Origin: CAYZEZ01 sp964477295
Lineage (GTDB): Bacteria > Bacteroidota > Bacteroidia > Bacteroidales > SM23-62
NCBI GenBank assembly: GCA_964477295.1
Contig: CAYZEZ010000020.1
Location: 1 to 28,684 of the forward strand
DNA: 28,684 bases
Reading direction: 5' to 3'
Part shown: piece by piece, positions 25,725 to 28,684 of the stretch
How positions within the stretch are numbered: position 1 is the first letter of the stretch
How the letters are laid out: each line of letters starts with the position of its first letter
Made by a program: the position numbers and the translations under genes
Notes under the pieces: model-generated
Told to the model about the DNA's origin: nothing
Seen by the model: the letters and a program-made list of their open reading frames with translations, nothing else
Databases searched by the model: none

Positions 25725-25732
25725 CAAAATTA
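25725..25732 (-). promoter_or_regulatory. -7 box of the GT5-like/DUF4270/glmS promoter
   Basis: The minus strand reads TAATTTTG, matching TAnnTTTG, 18 bases before ATG 25706. It overlaps the alternative TTG start at 25727, which argues for the ATG. It is one half of a divergent promoter region with panC. Confidence 0.5.
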
Positions 25733-25841
25733 CATAAAATTATTCACATAACTATTTTCCCACATGTTATTAACAGGTTGGAAGGCTATTACTAACCTCT
25801 TAAAAAAGACATTCTATGTTTTTTTGGGTCCAAAGCTTTTA

Positions 25842-25849
25842 TATCTTTG
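25842..25849 (+). promoter_or_regulatory. -7 box of the panC promoter
   Basis: TATCTTTG matches TAnnTTTG and lies 16 bases before the panC ATG at 25866, so transcription would start about 10 bases upstream of the gene. A TTTG at 25823-25826 is 15 bases away, shorter than usual for a -33 element. Confidence 0.55.
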
Positions 25850-25865
25850 CCCGGAAATTCAAACC

Positions 25866-26708
25866 ATGCATATATTCTGGACGACATCCGAAATCCAGCA
25901 ACAACTGGGTATATTTTGCAACAAAAAGATGACCATCGGACTTGTTCCAACTATGGGAGCCTTGCATTCAGGCCATCTCTCATTAATAAAGGCTTGCTCG
26001 TCTGAAAATGATATTACCGTGGTAAGCATTTTTGTCAATCCTAATCAGTTTAATGATTTAAAGGATTTTGAAATATACCCGCGCGATTTTGATAATGATA
26101 TATCCGTTTTACGAAAGCAGCAATGTGATCTTGTATTTGCCCCGGCAGAGAAAGAGATGTATCCCGAACCAGATTCAAGGATTTTTCAATTTGGTTCAAT
26201 AGACAAAGAAATGGAGGGTAAACACCGGCCCGGGCATTTCAACGGTGTGGCCCAGGTGGTAAGCAGGCTATTTGAAATCATTAAACCTGATAAAGCCTAT
26301 TTCGGACAAAAAGATTTCCAGCAACTTACTATTATTAAAGAACTGGTCAGACAACTAAAAAGCCCGATTGATATTGTTTCATGTCCCATTATCAGGGAAG
26401 CTGATGGTCTTGCAATGAGTTCACGAAACCAATTGCTCACCAGGGAACAGCGTTTTGCGGCCGGAAAGATCAATAAATCACTCAAAAAGGCCGTTTCTCT
26501 ATATGGCACTATGGAGATTGATTCCCTGAAAATGCGGATAATTGAGGAAATTAATTCGGATCCATTACTTGAGACCGAGTATTTTGAAATAGTTGAAGAA
26601 GAAACACTTAAGCCTGTTCTCAGATTGTCGGATAATACAAAAAATATCGGTTGTATAGCTGTGCGCGTTGGAGAAGTTAGATTGATAGATAATATGAAAT
26701 TTTCTTAA
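25866..26708 (+). CDS. panC: Pantothenate synthetase
   Basis: Joins pantoate and beta-alanine with ATP to make pantothenate for coenzyme A. From ATG 25866 the protein is 280 residues, the normal family length. The nucleotide-binding motif MGALHSGH puts the histidines at H34 and H37, as in E. coli; VSIFVNPNQFN, YPRDFDND, the KDFQQL segment and the AMSSRNQLL loop are conserved. The frame is open 34 codons further to 25764, but that stretch lies upstream of the -7 box at 25842 and has no homology, so I reject it. The gene is followed 15 bases later by panD, which makes beta-alanine for the same reaction. Confidence 0.96.
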   Translation: MHIFWTTSEIQQQLGIFCNKKMTIGLVPTMGALHSGHLSLIKACSSENDITVVSIFVNPNQFNDLKDFEIYPRDFDNDISVLRKQQCDLVFAPAEKEMYPEPDSRIFQFGSIDKEMEGKHRPGHFNGVAQVVSRLFEIIKPDKAYFGQKDFQQLTIIKELVRQLKSPIDIVSCPIIREADGLAMSSRNQLLTREQRFAAGKINKSLKKAVSLYGTMEIDSLKMRIIEEINSDPLLETEYFEIVEEETLKPVLRLSDNTKNIGCIAVRVGEVRLIDNMKFS

Positions 26709-26716
26709 TAACTTTG
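26709..26716 (+). promoter_or_regulatory. -7-like box before panD
   Basis: TAACTTTG matches TAnnTTTG in the 15-base panC-panD gap. If active, transcription would begin within a few bases of the panD start and give a leaderless message. It may serve as an internal promoter, but chance is possible. Confidence 0.35.
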
Positions 26717-26723
26717 CACCATT

Positions 26724-27077
26724 ATGATGATCGAAGCAGTAAAGTCTAAAATCCACATGGTTTCTGTTACAGAAGCCAATCTGCATTATGTAGGAAGTAT
26801 TACAATTGATGAGGATCTTATGGAAGCATCCAATATTATTGCCGGGGAAAAGGTCCAGATTGTAAATATTAATAATGGAGAAAGGCTTGAAACCTATGTT
26901 ATTAAAGGCGATAGGGGAACAGGTGAAATATGTATGAACGGTCCCGCAGCAAGGAAAGTTGCCGTGGGTGATATCATTATTATTATCTCATATGCTATCC
27001 TGGATTTTGAAGAAGCAAAATCATTTGAGCCGGTAATTATTTTCCCGGATTCTTCAACCAATAAACTGATCAAATAA
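26724..27077 (+). CDS. panD: Aspartate 1-decarboxylase
   Basis: A pyruvoyl enzyme that makes beta-alanine from aspartate for pantothenate. With the ATG at 26724, the self-cleavage site is exactly Gly24-Ser25 (HYVGSITID), as in E. coli, giving a beta and an alpha chain with the pyruvoyl group at former Ser25. VTEANLHY before it, and GERLETYVIKGDRGTGEICM and NGPAARKVAVGDIIIII after it, are conserved. The protein is 117 residues, near the usual 115-126. It is coupled to panC (15 bases before) and to the membrane protein gene (6 bases after). Confidence 0.97.
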   Translation: MMIEAVKSKIHMVSVTEANLHYVGSITIDEDLMEASNIIAGEKVQIVNINNGERLETYVIKGDRGTGEICMNGPAARKVAVGDIIIIISYAILDFEEAKSFEPVIIFPDSSTNKLIK

Positions 27078-27083
27078 CTCCTG

Positions 27084-28139
27084 TTGAAAAAGAAAGCTTT
27101 CAAAGTTCTCAGGTATATTATATTCCTGCTGATAGGGGTATTGCTTCTTTACCTTGCTTTCAAAGGCATCGACTTCCAGGCTCTCTGGTATGAATTTAAA
27201 CAGGCCCGTTATATCTGGATTTTCCTTTCAATACTTGTGCTGACCTTAAGTCATATGACCCGGGCATACAGGTGGAAGTTACTGATTGAGCCACTTGGTT
27301 ATAATCCCCAGTTCAGCAGTACATTTTATTCCTTGATGATTGGATACCTGGCCAACTATGCATTCCCCAGGATTGGTGAAATAACCCGTTGCGGTGCATT
27401 AGGCAGAACTGAGAAAATCCCGATGGATAAATTGTTTGGGACCGTTATCATTGAACGGGTTGTCGACCTGTTCACCATGTTTTTATTCCTGATTATCCTG
27501 ATCACTGCTAAATTTGAGTTCTTCAGCAGTTTTATCAAACCCAATATACTTGATCCGGTCGGCAATAAGCTTTCGTTTTTACTTGGAAAAACAATCCTGT
27601 ACTGGTTTATTTTAGTTGGCACACCTGTGTTGCTTGTTATTATGTTATACCTGTTCAGGTCAAGGTTTTATAAGTGGTCCCTTATAAGAAAGATCAGGGA
27701 CATCATTAAGGGTGTTTTTACCGGACTGACAACTCTTTCTTCATTAAAGAAAGTCTGGCAGTTTATTATCTCCTCTCTGCTGATCTGGATTTTTTACCTG
27801 TTAATGACCTATATTGCATTTTTTGCTTTATCTTCTACCTCAAACCTGAATCTCATAGATGGTCTCTTTATCCTTGTCATCGGAAGTTTCGCTTTCGTAG
27901 CTCCCGTGCAGGGAGGGATTGGAGCATTTCATTGGATTGTATCAGGGGGATTAATGTTATATGGCCTCACAAAAGAAGAAGGTCTTGCCTATGCCACAAT
28001 TACCCATGGCTCACAAATGTTATGGACCATATTAATTGGAATTATATCCATGCTTTTATTAATTTCAGTTCGTAAAAAACGAAATATCCATTTGAATGAA
28101 CACCCTGATGCACATTCAGGAGAAAATCCTGCCGGCTGA
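27084..28139 (+). CDS. YbhN/UPF0104 (lysylphosphatidylglycerol synthase TM-region type) membrane protein
   Basis: A 351-residue integral membrane protein with about eight hydrophobic helices (first at residues 9-27; later ones at about 41-60, 120-145, 165-190, 230-250, 258-280 and 310-332). The segment MTRAYRWKLLIEPLG after helix 2 and YLANYAFPRIGEITRCGALGR are the conserved marks of the YbhN/DUF2156-less LPG synthase membrane family, now often called flippase-like. The substrate is unknown; lipid or polyprenyl-sugar handling is the family guess. The start is TTG at 27084, 6 bases after the panD stop. Its end overlaps the next gene by 44 bases if that gene starts at 28096. Confidence 0.85.
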   Translation: MKKKAFKVLRYIIFLLIGVLLLYLAFKGIDFQALWYEFKQARYIWIFLSILVLTLSHMTRAYRWKLLIEPLGYNPQFSSTFYSLMIGYLANYAFPRIGEITRCGALGRTEKIPMDKLFGTVIIERVVDLFTMFLFLIILITAKFEFFSSFIKPNILDPVGNKLSFLLGKTILYWFILVGTPVLLVIMLYLFRSRFYKWSLIRKIRDIIKGVFTGLTTLSSLKKVWQFIISSLLIWIFYLLMTYIAFFALSSTSNLNLIDGLFILVIGSFAFVAPVQGGIGAFHWIVSGGLMLYGLTKEEGLAYATITHGSQMLWTILIGIISMLLLISVRKKRNIHLNEHPDAHSGENPAG

Positions 28140-28599
28140 CAAAGTCCCTGAAACGATCAATTATTTAAAGAGGGAAAATAAATCGATCGTATTTACCAAT
28201 GGCTGTTTTGATATCCTGCATATAGGTCATATTACCTATTTATCTAAAGCCTCTGATCTTGGTGATATATTGATCATCGGTTTGAATTCCGACAATTCTG
28301 TTCACAGAATTAAAGGCACAAACAGACCTGTCCAGGACCAGGATGCCCGGGCCATCGCACTGGCCTCTCTCTTTTTTGTCAATTTTGTCGTTGTGTTTGA
28401 AGAAGATACTCCATATGAGCTAATCCGGGTGGTTCAGCCGGATATCCTTGTTAAGGGAGGCGATTATAATCCCGCGGAGATCGTTGGTTATGACCTGGTA
28501 AACGGATCAGGTGGACGGGTGATAACCATCCCGCTGGTAGAAGGAGTTTCAACCACTTCAATCATAAAAAAATTGTCAGATAAAAACATACTTCAATAA
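28096..28599 (+). CDS. rfaE2: D-glycero-beta-D-manno-heptose 1-phosphate adenylyltransferase
   Basis: A 167-residue nucleotidyltransferase equal to the C-terminal domain of HldE. The cytidylyltransferase-like signature FTNGCFDILHIGH (HxGH) is at residues 33-45; VRIKGxxRP-like HRIKGTNRPVQ, VVVFEEDTPYELI and KGGDY follow, and the end GVSTTSIIKK matches the STTxII signature. It makes ADP-heptose for the lipopolysaccharide inner core. The kinase half (RfaE1) is not in the window. The start may be ATG 28096 or 28108; either overlaps the preceding membrane-protein gene, so translation is probably coupled. Confidence 0.9.
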   Translation: MNTLMHIQEKILPADKVPETINYLKRENKSIVFTNGCFDILHIGHITYLSKASDLGDILIIGLNSDNSVHRIKGTNRPVQDQDARAIALASLFFVNFVVVFEEDTPYELIRVVQPDILVKGGDYNPAEIVGYDLVNGSGGRVITIPLVEGVSTTSIIKKLSDKNILQ

Positions 28600-28622
28600 C
28601 AGCATATTCTAAACAGATAACA

Positions 28623-28684
28623 GTGGCTCAATCCAAATCAGAATTTGTTTGTCAGAATTGCGGTGCCAAATCACCAAAATGGAT
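28623..28684 (+). CDS. radA: DNA repair protein RadA, N-terminal fragment cut by the window end
   Basis: From GTG 28623 the frame reads VAQSKSEFVCQNCGAKSPKW and runs off the window. This is the opening of RadA/Sms, a RecA-like helicase for recombination intermediates, including the first pair of cysteines (C10 and C13, CQNCG) of its zinc finger and the following SPKW. It lies 23 bases after rfaE2. Only 20 codons are visible, but the match to the family start is close. The GTG start is chosen because no ATG is in frame at this place. Confidence 0.8.
   Translation, partial: MAQSKSEFVCQNCGAKSPKW

Noticed and set aside
25764..25865. Longer N-terminus for panC
   Set aside because: The 34 extra codons lie upstream of the -7 box at 25842-25849 and match nothing; ATG 25866 gives H34/H37 as in E. 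coli PanC.

Overview
The window comes from a member of the Bacteroidota, most likely an uncultured Bacteroidales-type organism. The support is: promoter -7 boxes of the TAnnTTTG type in front of many genes; a lineage-typical gene set (DUF4270 lipoprotein, CCDC81-like HU/SPOR protein, short GT5-like protein beside panC/panD, SpoIIE-type phosphatase with a Cache-like sensor); few Shine-Dalgarno sequences; and scarce ATG starts at some genes. A run of exactly 100 N at 16127-16226 marks a scaffold join, so genes on its two sides may not be true neighbours. I saw no rRNA, tRNA, CRISPR array, insertion sequence or phage gene.

Layout. 1-365: remnant of an AraC-type DNA-binding domain. 362-3364: secreted M1 metallopeptidase whose C-terminal third looks like an outer-membrane beta-barrel. 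3452-8592 (minus strand): a self-contained envelope transport unit made of a TetR regulator, an RND/MMPL exporter, a LolA-like periplasmic carrier and an outer-membrane barrel. Three copies of one inverted repeat, TTGAC-N15-GTCAA, lie on the promoters of the regulator and of the exporter operon. 8673-10280: lnt (lipoprotein N-acylation). 10473-10829: MmcQ/YjbR protein. 10922-12910: a SpoIIE-type phosphatase split by one in-frame amber codon. 13057-15090: metG. 15201-16082: HU-like/SPOR protein.

16227-21730 (plus strand) is a nucleotide-sugar block: the C-terminal end of a WbpE-type aminotransferase, a WbpD-type N-acetyltransferase, a WbpB-type oxidoreductase and a WbpA/TviB-type UDP-sugar 6-dehydrogenase, then a GalE-type epimerase and RfbB. 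The first four together would turn UDP-GlcNAc into a UDP-2,3-diacetamido-uronic acid for surface polysaccharide. 21736-25706 (minus strand): short GT5-like protein, DUF4270 lipoprotein, glmS. GlmS supplies glucosamine-6-phosphate, the source of the UDP-GlcNAc used by the sugar block. 25866-28684 (plus strand): panC, panD, a YbhN/UPF0104 membrane protein, a heptose-1-phosphate adenylyltransferase (rfaE2) and the first 20 codons of radA.

The strongest candidate for an undescribed system is the TetR-controlled MMPL/LolA-like/barrel export unit with its triple operator. Its parts together suggest regulated movement of a lipid or other hydrophobic molecule from the inner to the outer membrane, but the cargo cannot be read from the sequence.
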